Positions 19,086 through 29,225 are shown, counted from the stretch's first letter. The stretch is 64,000 nt of DNA from CAIJXB01 sp964455905 (GCA_964455905.1 CAYVYN010000005.1:124001-188000), one strand, 5' to 3'. Made by a program: numbers and translations. The notes: generated by a model from the sequence alone, not told the origin.

Positions 19086-19121
19086 ATCCTTGTGAAGAAA
19101 ATGCTTTTTCTCCACAAGGAT
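19086..19121. terminator. Hairpin terminator between the repeat cluster and the symporter
   Basis: ATCCTTGTG and CACAAGGAT form a nine-pair stem that continues inward with AGAAAA and TTTTTCT. It sits between two convergent genes and can serve both strands. Confidence 0.75.
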
Positions 19122-19127
19122 ATAACT

Positions 19128-20480
19128 TTAGTCTAATACGCCACTTTTTTGTACGATAATTGCAAAAACAGAAATAGGCACGACATATCGTATAAAAATA
19201 AGCCAAACAGTCCAAGCCCACTTCCAAGAGCTGCCGGCAATAAATTCTTGCCAAACAACATTCTTATCCATGCGCCAGCCCACAAAAAAAGCAGTCAACC
19301 AGCCACCAACGGGAAGTAACCAAACGGTTACTAAATGATCCATCGTAGAAAGAAAATCCATACCATAAATAAGCTGCCAAGAATCTAAAATCGAAGTTTT
19401 CGCAAAGCAACTAGGAAGTCCAAATAAAAAAGCAGCTATTCCAACAGCCACTGCCGCTTTTGTCCTTTGCCACTCATACATATCTATTAAAGTAGCTGCC
19501 ACCACTTCAATAAGCGGCACTGCAGATGTCAATGCACAAAAGAAAAGCAATACGAAGAAAATACTCGATAAAATTAAGGAACCCGGTAATTGATCAAAAA
19601 GATATGGCAAAGTTTGAAACACAAGTCCATATCCGCCTTGAGATGGAAAATCGAAGGTAAACAAAACAGGAAAAATGCTTAAGCCTGCCAAGATAGCTAC
19701 AAAAATAATCATAGAACCGATGATTACGCCCATCTTAGGAATGTCTTCTGATTTTTGCATATAACTACCGTATGTAATCATGATACCCTGGCCCAAACTC
19801 AATGTAAAAAAAGCAAGACCAAGAGCCTCTAAAACGCTAGTCCACTTAAATGTGGTTAAGTCAGGATAAAACATAAAAGTAACTGCTTTGCCGAAACCAG
19901 AAAGACTCATAGAATAAAAAAATAGGCAAAGCAAAATCACTAAAAGAGCTTTTGTCATCATTTTACTCCACTGCTCAATCCCCTTTCTCACTCCGCTTAC
20001 TACGATACTCACAGTAATCAGTGTAAAAAGACCATGCCAGAACATAGAAATAAATCCAGAGGAGGATAGTGTTTCGAAAATACTGCCGACTTCTTGTGCG
20101 CTTTTCCCTTTAAAGATTCCAGTTAAAGACATTAAAGAATAACTCATGCACCAACCAGCAATGACGCTATAGTAAGACATAATCAAAAATGAAGCTAAAA
20201 CAGCAATCCAGCCGACCGATTTCCACTTGGAGGAAATACCCCTACCAGTAAAAGCTCCCACTGCAGATAACTGAGCATGCCTTCCCAAAACAAGTTCTCC
20301 CATAAATAAAGGAATACCGACTAATAGCACGCAAAGAAAGTAAGCCAAAATAAAAAGGCCCCCACCTTCCTTACCTACCGTATAAGGAAACTTCCAAAGA
20401 ACCCCAAGACCTATCGCAGAACCTGCTGCAGCAAAAACAAACCCTAATCTAGAGCTCCAATGCTCTCTTAATTGACTCAT
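19128..20480 (-). CDS. Sodium-dependent transporter of the NSS (LeuT-like) family
   Basis: A 450-residue polytopic transporter, probably an importer of an amino acid or amine driven by sodium. The first membrane segment carries the family signature AAAGSAIGLGVLWKFPY with the unwound Gly-Leu-Gly sodium/substrate site, followed by EGGGLFILAYFL and IPLFMGELVLGR. About eleven hydrophobic segments are visible, as expected for bacterial NSS proteins. AAAGGA lies a few bases ahead of the ATG. Chlamydiae commonly import amino acids with such carriers. Substrate cannot be assigned. Confidence 0.92.
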   Translation of the reverse strand: MSQLREHWSSRLGFVFAAAGSAIGLGVLWKFPYTVGKEGGGLFILAYFLCVLLVGIPLFMGELVLGRHAQLSAVGAFTGRGISSKWKSVGWIAVLASFLIMSYYSVIAGWCMSYSLMSLTGIFKGKSAQEVGSIFETLSSSGFISMFWHGLFTLITVSIVVSGVRKGIEQWSKMMTKALLVILLCLFFYSMSLSGFGKAVTFMFYPDLTTFKWTSVLEALGLAFFTLSLGQGIMITYGSYMQKSEDIPKMGVIIGSMIIFVAILAGLSIFPVLFTFDFPSQGGYGLVFQTLPYLFDQLPGSLILSSIFFVLLFFCALTSAVPLIEVVAATLIDMYEWQRTKAAVAVGIAAFLFGLPSCFAKTSILDSWQLIYGMDFLSTMDHLVTVWLLPVGGWLTAFFVGWRMDKNVVWQEFIAGSSWKWAWTVWLIFIRYVVPISVFAIIVQKSGVLD

Positions 20481-20585
20481 AAAAATCCTTTGAGACTTTT
20501 TTTCCTATTCTATTTTAAAGCTTAAAAAGGAATCTTCTTGTAAACTAGGGTTTAAAGTCAAGAGAACCTTATTTCACGTGAATAA

Positions 20586-22418
20586 ATGGCCCCATTTAAT
20601 CCAGCGCTCTTAGAGAACTATCCCCTAGATCCGGGAGTGTATCTCATGAAAGACAAACACAATATTGTGATCTATGTAGGTAAGGCCTCTTGCTTAAAAA
20701 AAAGACTAAAACAGTATTTCATAGAAGGCAGTGACACTAGGGCAACAATCCCGCTGCTACGTAAAGAGCTCTCTGCAATTGACACTGTAATAGTTCCGAC
20801 AGAAAAAGAAGCCCTTCTTTTAGAAAACACACTTATCAAGCAGCATCAACCAAAATTCAACATCCTTCTAAAAGATGATAAAACGTACATCAGTCTTTCT
20901 ATTAACAAAACAGAGACCTGGCCTAGATTACGATGGAACCGTTTTAAACAAAAACCAAAAGATGGTTCTTTACATTTTGGGCCCTACACAAGTGCTAAAG
21001 CAGCAAGAGATACTTTTGAACTGATTAGTCGGCTATTTCCATTAAGACAATGTTCAGATGAAGAACTTAAAAGAAGGACACGCCCATGCATGCTTTATGA
21101 CATCAAACGATGTTTAGGCCCCTGCATGCAAAAATGTCAAAAAGAAGAATATGCGATCCATGTACAAGCAACTATAGACTTCTTACAAGGCAAAAGTGAA
21201 AAACTTTGTAAAGCTCTTGAAGAAGAAATGTTAAAAGCCTCTGAAAATCTAGAATTTGAAAAAGCAGCAGCCATTCTTAAAACCCTCCGACAAGTTGAAC
21301 ATGTAACAAAAACTCCAGCCCTCATCCAATCAAAGTGCACAGAAAATAACACCGATATTTTGGGATATTACCGAGAAGCTGATAAAATACTTTTACTCCG
21401 AATGATTTTTAGAAACACAACCCTCATTGGATCCAAAACGTTTTTTTTCGAAAACACTTTAGAAGAGAAGGAAGAGCTGCTTTCTTCTTTTATTCTACAA
21501 GAATATGAAAAAGAGCTGCCACCAGAAGAACTTTACCTTCCATTCCCCTTAGACAATAAAGACAGCGTTCTATCTATTTTAGAAGAAAAACATAAAAAAA
21601 AAATAAGCTGTGCTGTGCCCAAAAAAGGAGAAAAAAAAGATCTCTTAGAGTTGGCAAATAAAAACGCAAAAGCTGCCTTTTTACAAAAAAACACAGAAAA
21701 AAACGCACTCGAAGAAATTCTTTATCAGTTACAAAATGTCCTAAATCTTTCAAGATATCCAAGAAAAATAGAGTGTTTTGACACATCAAGCCTATCTGGA
21801 ACAAGCCTTGTAGCTGCGACCACTGTTTTTATAGACGGCAAGTTGGAACCTAAAAAAGGCAGACTCTATCACATCAAAAATATTCATAAATCTGACGACT
21901 ATGCAGCATTACATCAGGCTTTAACAAGAAGGTTGCTCCAAGCTAAAGTCGATGAAGATTTTCCTGATCTTATTTTGATTGACGGAGGAAAAGGACAGCT
22001 CTCACGAGCTCTTGAAGTTTTAACGGAACTAGATCTTATCCATATTGATGTAATTTCACTTGTTAAAGAGAACGCAAGGCATGATAAAGGTCTTACAGCA
22101 GAAAAGGTTTTTATTCCGGGAGTCAAAGAAGCCATAGGATTCCCGGCACATTCTCCGCTTCTATTTTTCCTGCAGAAAATACGTGATACTGTTCATGCTA
22201 AAGCAATTGCTTTCCACAAAAAAACAAGAGCAAAAAAAACAATTCAAAGCGCTCTAGATGATGTGCCTGGGATTGGCCCCATCAAAAAGAAAAAACTACT
22301 TCAACACTTTGGCAGTCTTCAAAGTATTTTAAACACACCCTTAGAAGATAGCCCCAAAAACGCAGGATTTTCACTAAAAGACGTAGAAAAAGTACAAAAT
22401 CATTTTAAAAACAAATAA
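20586..22418 (+). CDS. uvrC: Excinuclease ABC subunit C
   Basis: A 610-residue UvrC, the nuclease that makes both incisions in nucleotide excision repair with UvrA and UvrB. The GIY-YIG nuclease domain is at residues about 15-45 (DPGVYLMKDK...IYVGKA). The UVR motif that binds UvrB is near residues 205-240 (ENLEFEKAAAIL). The RNase H-like C-terminal nuclease domain contains IECFDTSSLSGT and LILIDGGKGQL. Tandem helix-hairpin-helix motifs close the protein (DDVPGIGPIKKKKLLQHFG). Full length. The SD is weak. Confidence 0.96.
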   Translation: MAPFNPALLENYPLDPGVYLMKDKHNIVIYVGKASCLKKRLKQYFIEGSDTRATIPLLRKELSAIDTVIVPTEKEALLLENTLIKQHQPKFNILLKDDKTYISLSINKTETWPRLRWNRFKQKPKDGSLHFGPYTSAKAARDTFELISRLFPLRQCSDEELKRRTRPCMLYDIKRCLGPCMQKCQKEEYAIHVQATIDFLQGKSEKLCKALEEEMLKASENLEFEKAAAILKTLRQVEHVTKTPALIQSKCTENNTDILGYYREADKILLLRMIFRNTTLIGSKTFFFENTLEEKEELLSSFILQEYEKELPPEELYLPFPLDNKDSVLSILEEKHKKKISCAVPKKGEKKDLLELANKNAKAAFLQKNTEKNALEEILYQLQNVLNLSRYPRKIECFDTSSLSGTSLVAATTVFIDGKLEPKKGRLYHIKNIHKSDDYAALHQALTRRLLQAKVDEDFPDLILIDGGKGQLSRALEVLTELDLIHIDVISLVKENARHDKGLTAEKVFIPGVKEAIGFPAHSPLLFFLQKIRDTVHAKAIAFHKKTRAKKTIQSALDDVPGIGPIKKKKLLQHFGSLQSILNTPLEDSPKNAGFSLKDVEKVQNHFKNK

Positions 22419-22441
22419 TTTTAGTCTTGAGGTTTAAGTTC

Positions 22442-25400
22442 TTACAAAAGCTTTATGTGATCTTCGTCAGAGGAAGCTCTTCTCCATCGTCCTGTTTGGT
22501 CATAAAAATCTAAGTGATTTTTCAAGACATTCAATACGATTTCCTTGGCCTCTTCACCCTCTTTAGACCCCTCTACTTTTTGAATAATTTGAACCATAAA
22601 GCTTCTAGATATTTCAACTATAGGCATAATAGCCGTTAGAGCCTCTAACGGTGCTAAAACAGAAAAGTCTACTAATGGGGTAAAACACTCAATTAAATCC
22701 ACAATAGAGCCAATTTCCGGATTTATCTTAGATCTAAGACAAATATACCTAATAAAAAAGATTACAGCTTCGACGTCTTCTATACTTTGAAGAGGCCCCA
22801 TTTCTTTAAAAGACTCGTAACATCTAGCTACGACACTACATTCAAAAGCTGAATCAACCTGCAAAGTAACAGTTGTTGGTTCCTTGTTATCGCGTAGCGT
22901 TTGAGCATGGGAGGCAATCACGACCTTCCCCATAATATAAGAAAAAAGACTTAAAACAGGGTAAAACTGCCTACGACTTATCCAAGGACTATTAAAAATA
23001 AATTCAAGCAATTTAATAGAAACGTTTAGCTCTTGAAATTCATCCTTCGTAAGATCACATATTTTTTCATCTTCATTATGAATTAATTGAAGCGCAAATA
23101 TAGCAAGCTCTGCAGAAAAAGGAGATTCTAACCCAGGATAGCAAACATGGTTGATAATATTTTCTAGCACAGCATTAATAGAATCTTTCCTCCCCTCTTT
23201 TTTCTTGTGGGTAAAATAAGTAAGGGTAGAAGAGAGTTTACTCAAAGAAAATTCCCACCCCAGAAGTTTTCGTAGCTTCAAATTTTCTTCTAAATACAAA
23301 AAGTACATGGACAAATCTAGTAAAATATTTTCCTCACTACCACTTTGCATTACCTGAGTCATACGAAACCAGTGGACTTCTGTTACTAAATTAATAAGGG
23401 GTTCTTTTTTTTCTAGCCGCATAGCAGCAACAATTACTTTTTTGCTACATTCCGATAATAGAGCTGAAGGTTCTTTACTAAAACTAATCAAATATTCACT
23501 AAGAGGATATAGATGTGATCCAATGACTTCATCAAAAGAAGGGGTCTCTAATATCTTCAGGTGGTGATGTAAGCTCCTCAAAGAAATATCTCGACTGTTA
23601 ATCAAATCTGGCCGCTGAAAAATAGCATCGATGAATAAGAAGCTAGCGTGAGGAAAATGTTTACTGATCTGTTTCAAAATTTTTTGGAAAGACTGATTTT
23701 CCAACTCTCGGACTATTTTTCGAGAAATCCCCCACCAATCTATTTTGAGATGGTCAGCTAATTTCAAATACAGCTGCAGAATTTCTTCATCTAATTTAAA
23801 ATTATTAGACACATAATACTCTAAAACTTTTTGTATTTTTTTATTTAACTGTCTATCTTTGGACTGTTCAAAATGTTTAGAAACTAACTTCAAAAAGAAC
23901 AAATATAAATCGAGATCTTTCGAACAAATATCAAAAATACCCTTGGTAGACAAAAAAGCAATCCAAGAAAAAACACTCCCTCGGTTATTTATCTGATTTT
24001 TAATTTTTTCGATAAAAAAAACCGTTAATTCTTCATCTAAATACGGTAGGATCTTTTCGATTAAAAAATTACTATCAGAATAGTTTTCTATTTTAGATAA
24101 AAAAGCATGTACATAAGTCGACTTCACTTTATCTGTTTGAATTAAAAGAGAAAACCACTTTTGCATAATGTCTATAGACTCATCAAAAGTTGCTAAAAAA
24201 GCTTCAGGATTTTGTACAGAACTCATAGATAAAAAAAACAGCTTTTGAACAACTTCAAAAAAACCACCTATCTGGGAGCATCGTATAGTCAAATCCAAGC
24301 GCTCTGAGTCTTTGGCTGTATCTAAGTACATCTTTGCAAAAAAAAGAAGCTCCTCACTATCTTTTAAAAAGTCATTTAAAGATTTTAAAAAAGCAGAAAA
24401 ACCTTTATCTCTGATAGAATCATCTATTTTCCATAAAGGGATCTCTCGTAATTTAGAAATAAATAAATGAGGGCATTTTAGATCCTTGCTTTGCAATAAT
24501 TCCTCGAAAACAAATGGCATCATTCTTTCAAAATAAAGCGTTAAAAACTTGACTACTTTGTCCTTTTTTTCTGAGGAAAGAAAAGCATGTGTTAGGATTT
24601 TCACGATAGCACCCTGATCCAATCCTAGTTTATCTAAGTATCTAGCAAGTAAACAAACAACGCCTCCTTTTTTTTCCTGACTGTATAAGTCTATACGAAA
24701 TAAAAGAGCTTTCAAAGGGACGTCGGTGGAGCTACTTAAACCAAACAGTTTGTCCGAATCTAAAAGAAACTTACGTTCTATAACTTCTGCGAGTTTAGGC
24801 TCTAAATATACCTCTTGGTAAACTTGCCACATATTCTCTTCAGTGATAACGAGCTGAGAAAAGCTTTGAAAACACGCTAAACGAACCTGTTCATTTTGAG
24901 AGTCTTGCTGAAGAAGCCTCAAATAACCTTTTAGAGCACTTAAGGAACCAAAAATACGACTTTGATAACGAAGTAACGATAAAGATTTCAAAACACTTCC
25001 CACCTTGAACAACCCAAGTTCAAACACCTTTTGATCAGTAAAAGATTTGTCTGAAACCATGTCTAAACGAGTTTGATTCACCTCAAAATCAAGTAGCTGC
25101 TTTAAGTAATCAATTTCCCCCAATAAAGCAAAAGCATTCAAAAAAAAAGTAAATCGTTCCTCTTCACCCGAAAGAATTGGATTCGTAAAGCTGGTTAAGT
25201 TACGAAGAAAACATAAAAAAAAATCACTCTTATTATCAGGAGGATCCAAAACAAGAGCTGTTAAAATTCTTCCCCAAGGAAGGGTTGGTAAATCAAGATC
25301 TCTTGCACGTTCAAGCAAATAAGAAAACTGTGTCCAAAGGTGTTCAACAATCCAGTTAGAACCTTTCATTAAAAATTCTCGAATAACTCCACACGAAATA

Positions 25401-27037
25401 CGATTTTTATACTGCTTATCTATAGGAAGGTTCATCAAATTTAATAGTACAAGAAAAAAAGCAGATCCCTCTTTAAAAACATGATAAGGAGCTCTAAGAA
25501 GAGCTCCTGTCAAGTAGGGAATATTTTCTAGAAGATGTTTGATCTCTATTTCTGTTAAGCACTCTAAATCACATCTAGAGGCGATACTTTCAATATGCTG
25601 AAAAGAAAGGGATTTACTAAGTAACATCAAAGATAGAGCCGCAATCTCCTTTCTTTCCAAAAGTAAATCTTTTATTCTCTTTCTTAAATCTGGTTCTATA
25701 ACCAAAAAAGCTATAAGAGGGCACAACTCACCTTTTAATAAACTCCTCTCGGCTTCTTCTTTCAAAAAAGAGGGGGCCAATTGTGGGAATTTTAACAGCC
25801 AAGCAAGTAAAATATTTCTCGGAATCTTTGTCTGTAAAAAAGAAAAAAAAGTAGAATCAAACTTAATCAGCTGCTCTTTCAAATCAAACGCATAAGGATC
25901 AGAAATGTCAGTTGTTTCAATTAGATCACCTTCGTCAATCAAAGGCACAACCACATACCCCTCTAGAAATGCACACTGCAAGCTAAAATTTCCTAAATGA
26001 TTTTTCCAAACAACCCGATCTGCCAAAAGAGGAAGAATGCTTTTTAAAAAACTTGGCATCAAATTTTCCTCTAAAAAAGATAATTCTTTTTGTAACAATC
26101 GAATCCAAACATTCTCTTTGGGAATCTCTGCTAAAAAACCAATCAGGGCTTTTAAAAAAAACACTTTTTGCACATCCCCTTTGGGCAAACTAAAAATAGC
26201 ATTTAAACATATAATAATTTTATACGAAAAATCCCCTCTTTTTTTATTCACAAACTGAAAAAGTTGGAACACAAGACTCTCTTGCTTGTTTTTCACATCA
26301 ATTGCATAAAAAAGTTCGTTCAAAGAGTAAGGATCACTATATCCTTTGCTAACAAGCATGAGATAACGAAACCAACCTGCTCCATGGAGTTTAGTTGCTA
26401 CCGAAGAAGTAATCACCCGATTACGCACATTTTCAGCAACAGCTTCAAAAGCTCCTTCCTTAGAAAACAAATGATAATGAGTACCATCTTCGCTAGGAGA
26501 GGCAACAAAAGAGTCTACATTCGTTACATGTAATGGGTAGTCTTCACTTTCTACAACATGCCCAACACATTCAATTGGTAATTGCCCCACATCCCCTCTA
26601 AAAGAAAATGCTGTAATAGAGTGCTCTGGGCTTAAAAACTGCGAAAATTTTTTATGTGGACGAAACGAATTCAGAGGTTCCGATATTTTCGTGTTTAACA
26701 AATGATTGATTGCGTCTTTAAATATATCTTCAATTTCATAAAGAGCTTCGGTTTTATCTCCTTTCCTAATAAGAACAACACTTAAATCAATGTCGCTATG
26801 TGGCACTGGAGTTACACAAGCATCAAGCACAGAACTACCGACCCATCCCAATCGAAAGTTTTGCGTGTTTCTACGTAAAAGAGAAGCTCTAACAGCATCC
26901 ATGAGCTGTTGGGCTCTGCAAATGATTTTACGGCTTTCCTTCGAAGAATATATCGCAATTCGATTTTCTGAAATAGAAGACAACTCTATTTGCGAAATAG
27001 TTTTTGAAGGACCTAGAATCGAGCCGATAAAAAACAT
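22442..27037 (-). CDS. Giant protein: nucleotidyltransferase-like domain plus long helical region
   Basis: A protein of about 1,531 residues. Near the N-terminus the segment GWVGSSVLDA then PHSDIDLSVVL matches the catalytic pattern of the DNA polymerase beta/poly(A) polymerase nucleotidyltransferase superfamily: G-S, a 12-13-residue gap, then D-x-D on a beta strand (about D82 and D84 from this start). A possible third acid is the Glu in LPIECVGHV about 70 residues on. The S-D-I-D-L form is closest to non-canonical poly(A) polymerases and terminal uridylyl transferases. Everything after about residue 290 is Leu-rich and helical with no recognised domain. An in-frame TTG at 27049 is possible, but I chose ATG 27037; neither has a clear SD. 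Substrate and host role are unknown. Confidence 0.72.
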   Translation of the reverse strand: MFFIGSILGPSKTISQIELSSISENRIAIYSSKESRKIICRAQQLMDAVRASLLRRNTQNFRLGWVGSSVLDACVTPVPHSDIDLSVVLIRKGDKTEALYEIEDIFKDAINHLLNTKISEPLNSFRPHKKFSQFLSPEHSITAFSFRGDVGQLPIECVGHVVESEDYPLHVTNVDSFVASPSEDGTHYHLFSKEGAFEAVAENVRNRVITSSVATKLHGAGWFRYLMLVSKGYSDPYSLNELFYAIDVKNKQESLVFQLFQFVNKKRGDFSYKIIICLNAIFSLPKGDVQKVFFLKALIGFLAEIPKENVWIRLLQKELSFLEENLMPSFLKSILPLLADRVVWKNHLGNFSLQCAFLEGYVVVPLIDEGDLIETTDISDPYAFDLKEQLIKFDSTFFSFLQTKIPRNILLAWLLKFPQLAPSFLKEEAERSLLKGELCPLIAFLVIEPDLRKRIKDLLLERKEIAALSLMLLSKSLSFQHIESIASRCDLECLTEIEIKHLLENIPYLTGALLRAPYHVFKEGSAFFLVLLNLMNLPIDKQYKNRISCGVIREFLMKGSNWIVEHLWTQFSYLLERARDLDLPTLPWGRILTALVLDPPDNKSDFFLCFLRNLTSFTNPILSGEEERFTFFLNAFALLGEIDYLKQLLDFEVNQTRLDMVSDKSFTDQKVFELGLFKVGSVLKSLSLLRYQSRIFGSLSALKGYLRLLQQDSQNEQVRLACFQSFSQLVITEENMWQVYQEVYLEPKLAEVIERKFLLDSDKLFGLSSSTDVPLKALLFRIDLYSQEKKGGVVCLLARYLDKLGLDQGAIVKILTHAFLSSEKKDKVVKFLTLYFERMMPFVFEELLQSKDLKCPHLFISKLREIPLWKIDDSIRDKGFSAFLKSLNDFLKDSEELLFFAKMYLDTAKDSERLDLTIRCSQIGGFFEVVQKLFFLSMSSVQNPEAFLATFDESIDIMQKWFSLLIQTDKVKSTYVHAFLSKIENYSDSNFLIEKILPYLDEELTVFFIEKIKNQINNRGSVFSWIAFLSTKGIFDICSKDLDLYLFFLKLVSKHFEQSKDRQLNKKIQKVLEYYVSNNFKLDEEILQLYLKLADHLKIDWWGISRKIVRELENQSFQKILKQISKHFPHASFLFIDAIFQRPDLINSRDISLRSLHHHLKILETPSFDEVIGSHLYPLSEYLISFSKEPSALLSECSKKVIVAAMRLEKKEPLINLVTEVHWFRMTQVMQSGSEENILLDLSMYFLYLEENLKLRKLLGWEFSLSKLSSTLTYFTHKKKEGRKDSINAVLENIINHVCYPGLESPFSAELAIFALQLIHNEDEKICDLTKDEFQELNVSIKLLEFIFNSPWISRRQFYPVLSLFSYIMGKVVIASHAQTLRDNKEPTTVTLQVDSAFECSVVARCYESFKEMGPLQSIEDVEAVIFFIRYICLRSKINPEIGSIVDLIECFTPLVDFSVLAPLEALTAIMPIVEISRSFMVQIIQKVEGSKEGEEAKEIVLNVLKNHLDFYDQTGRWRRASSDEDHIKLL

Positions 27038-27165
27038 TAAACACACCAATAAAATCTAGTAAAATGCATTAAATGCTAAATCAAAACAAATTAAATGTCA
27101 CCAAATGTTCTTTTGATGTTTTTTTTGATCACATATAAAAATCAAAAAAAAACGCTATAAAAAAA

Positions 27166-27197
27166 TTGCTTTTTTCTAACCCCCATCGCATTATAAG
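27166..27197 (+). promoter_or_regulatory. Candidate promoter of the outer-membrane protein gene
   Basis: TATAAG at 27192-27197 is 29 bases ahead of the start codon. TTGCTT at 27166-27171 is the best -35-like element, with a 20-base spacer that is too long for a strong sigma-70 promoter. The region is very AT-rich, with poly-A tracts that could act as an upstream element. Confidence 0.25.
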
Positions 27198-27226
27198 CTA
27201 TTTTTCAGCCTAAAACAGGAGATCTT

Positions 27227-28300
27227 ATGGCAAACAAAACTACGCTATCCATTTTAAGTATGGCTTCCCTTTTTACAACACAAAAAGCCTTTAGCGACGG
27301 CTCCACACAAATCCCAGAAGGCAAGCTCACAGACTACGCTTGTATTTATCCCGACATAACTCCTGGCGCAGGCCCTCGAGTGATTAATGGATGTGATGTT
27401 TTCCTTACAGCAGACTACCTATACTGGACAGCTCAACAAGACAACCTAGAATATGCTGTAACAGGAAATATCACAGACCTAATTACATCAAGTCATCAAG
27501 GAAGTGTAAAAAACACAAACTTTCGTTATCAATCAGGATTTCGTGGAGGTCTTGGATTTAACTTTGATCACGATGCATGGGATACTTACTTTAACTATAC
27601 CTGGTTTCAAAGTAATAAAAACAAAGGAAACACACACACAAACTCTGCAGAAACAGGGCTATTTCCTTCCTTTACCCCTGTTTTAGTCGTTCCTGAGGGT
27701 AGTTTTTTTTCTCAGGCTCAAACGATATGGCAAATACATTTTAACAGCTTAGACTGGGAACTTGGTCGCAACTTATATATCAGCAAATATCTCTCTTTGC
27801 GTCCTTTTATTGGACTAAAAGGAACCTGGCAACAGCAAAAAGGTGTAAACAGCTATCGTTTGACCACAACAACTCCCTATAAAATACCATACGAAAACTC
27901 TTTGAAAAGTTATTTTTTTGGAGTAGGGGGACGTGGAGGGATAAATACGGCTTGGCATCTTTCTGGTAGCTGGAGCTTGATTGGAGACTTGGCGCTATCC
28001 GGCGTATGGGGACAGTTTAACACCCACAGAAAAGACTACTTCAAGCTTGAAGATGAAGCAGCAATAACGAGCATCAATAAGAAAAATCACTTTAACACAA
28101 TTATTCCCGTATTAGAACTCTGCCTTGGCATAAAAAAAGATGCTTGGTTTTCTGAAGATCGTTTTCACGTAAATATGCAAGCTGGTTGGGAAGAGCAAAT
28201 TTGGTGGAATCAAAACAAATTCAGCTTAACAAATGGAGTACCAAGAGGAGGCAACCTATCCTTACAAGGTCTTACCGCTCGAGTTCGTGTTGATTTCTAA
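27227..28300 (+). CDS. Lpg1974/MOMP-like outer-membrane pore protein
   Basis: A 357-residue outer-membrane beta-barrel. A signal peptide of about 23 residues (TLSILSMASLFTTQKAFS) precedes the mature chain. The motif ADYLYWTAQQDNLEYA, followed by GFRGGLGFNFDHDAWD and TYFNYTWFQ, matches the Lpg1974/Legionella major outer-membrane protein family that is expanded in environmental chlamydiae. The chain ends in ARVRVDF, a C-terminal Phe with alternating hydrophobic residues that serves as the barrel-assembly signal. AGGAGATC precedes the ATG. It probably forms a nutrient porin. The stop codon overlaps the stop of the convergent gene through the shared bases CTAA (28297-28300). Confidence 0.85.
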   Translation: MANKTTLSILSMASLFTTQKAFSDGSTQIPEGKLTDYACIYPDITPGAGPRVINGCDVFLTADYLYWTAQQDNLEYAVTGNITDLITSSHQGSVKNTNFRYQSGFRGGLGFNFDHDAWDTYFNYTWFQSNKNKGNTHTNSAETGLFPSFTPVLVVPEGSFFSQAQTIWQIHFNSLDWELGRNLYISKYLSLRPFIGLKGTWQQQKGVNSYRLTTTTPYKIPYENSLKSYFFGVGGRGGINTAWHLSGSWSLIGDLALSGVWGQFNTHRKDYFKLEDEAAITSINKKNHFNTIIPVLELCLGIKKDAWFSEDRFHVNMQAGWEEQIWWNQNKFSLTNGVPRGGNLSLQGLTARVRVDF

Positions 28301-28794
28301 ACAAAAACAGCAGTAAGATGCCAAGCGCCTTTATAGCCCAATTTATCAACCAGCTCTTTAGCTAAAGAGTTTTCAAGTTTTGATAATTGAATATAAAAGG
28401 CGCTACGTAAAGCAGATGGAACATAGGCAACTATCTCCATCTTCTTTTTACGATAAAAAGAAACATCAATAGAAAATAAAACTTCAGGCATCTGCTTAGC
28501 AAAAAAAGACACTAAAAATTCCCTCGCAACAAGTTCATCTATACTATAGGTTCCTTTTTCCATTCTCACTCGATAAAATGATTTTCTATGAATAAAATAA
28601 AAGGAGACAAATAGCAGTAAACTAAATAAAACCCCCATAAATCCAACAAACACAAAAGCACCTGGCTTTTCAAAAAAAGAGAAAAAAGACACCTTTAACC
28701 ACGGAGACAACCCTGCTTGCAAGAAAAATATACTGGCGAAGGCAAATAAGATCGCCAGTAAAAAATGTAAAGCTGATAAAAGTCCACTTTTCAT
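28297..28794 (-). CDS. AmaP-like two-helix membrane protein
   Basis: A 165-residue protein with two membrane helices (about residues 5-28 and 45-67) and a soluble C-terminal part of about 90 residues. It lies directly downstream of an Asp23/Gls24-family gene with an ATGA overlap, the arrangement of AmaP, the membrane anchor of Asp23 in Gram-positive bacteria. The sequence similarity itself is weak, so the name rests on topology and context. It probably tethers the Asp23-like protein to the membrane. It shares its stop codon bases with the porin gene on the other strand. Confidence 0.6.
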   Translation of the reverse strand: MKSGLLSALHFLLAILFAFASIFFLQAGLSPWLKVSFFSFFEKPGAFVFVGFMGVLFSLLLFVSFYFIHRKSFYRVRMEKGTYSIDELVAREFLVSFFAKQMPEVLFSIDVSFYRKKKMEIVAYVPSALRSAFYIQLSKLENSLAKELVDKLGYKGAWHLTAVFV

Positions 28795-29225
28795 AAAAGA
28801 CTAGCTAATTGAAGTTCTTTCTCTTCCTCTACAACTACAGACCTTTCCTGTATTAAATTTTTAAATACAACATGAACAGATCCAACATGCAACCCAGTCA
28901 AGACGCTCACTTCTTCAGCTACTTTAGCTTGAATTTCTTCTGCTTTTTGAGGAATTGCGACCCCGTAAGCAACATTAATTTCAATTTTTATCTGAACTGT
29001 CTGATGTTTTTGATCTTGCTCTACATGAATTCCTTTCACTCTTTCATTTACGTCTCTACCAAGTAAATGATCAATAAAATTTCCCTCTAAAAGAGCAACG
29101 CCCTCAATTTTTGCAAGACACTGAATAGTAATAGATTGAAAAACTCTACTTTCAATATCCCAAATAAATACCATGTCGGGTAAATCAACTTCTTTACGAT
29201 CTATATGTTTCAATTGACTATGCAT
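28791..29225 (-). CDS. Asp23/Gls24 (DUF322) family protein
   Basis: A 144-residue protein whose centre and C-terminal half carry the Asp23 pattern: a strand NVAYGVAIPQKAEEIQAKV, then helix VAEEVSVLTGLHVGSVHVVF. In Gram-positive bacteria such proteins form a membrane-associated layer involved in envelope stress. The ATGA overlap with the downstream two-helix membrane protein supports a functional pair. Its role in a chlamydia-like cell is not known. The start ATG has AGG seven bases upstream. Confidence 0.75.
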   Translation of the reverse strand: MHSQLKHIDRKEVDLPDMVFIWDIESRVFQSITIQCLAKIEGVALLEGNFIDHLLGRDVNERVKGIHVEQDQKHQTVQIKIEINVAYGVAIPQKAEEIQAKVAEEVSVLTGLHVGSVHVVFKNLIQERSVVVEEEKELQLASLL

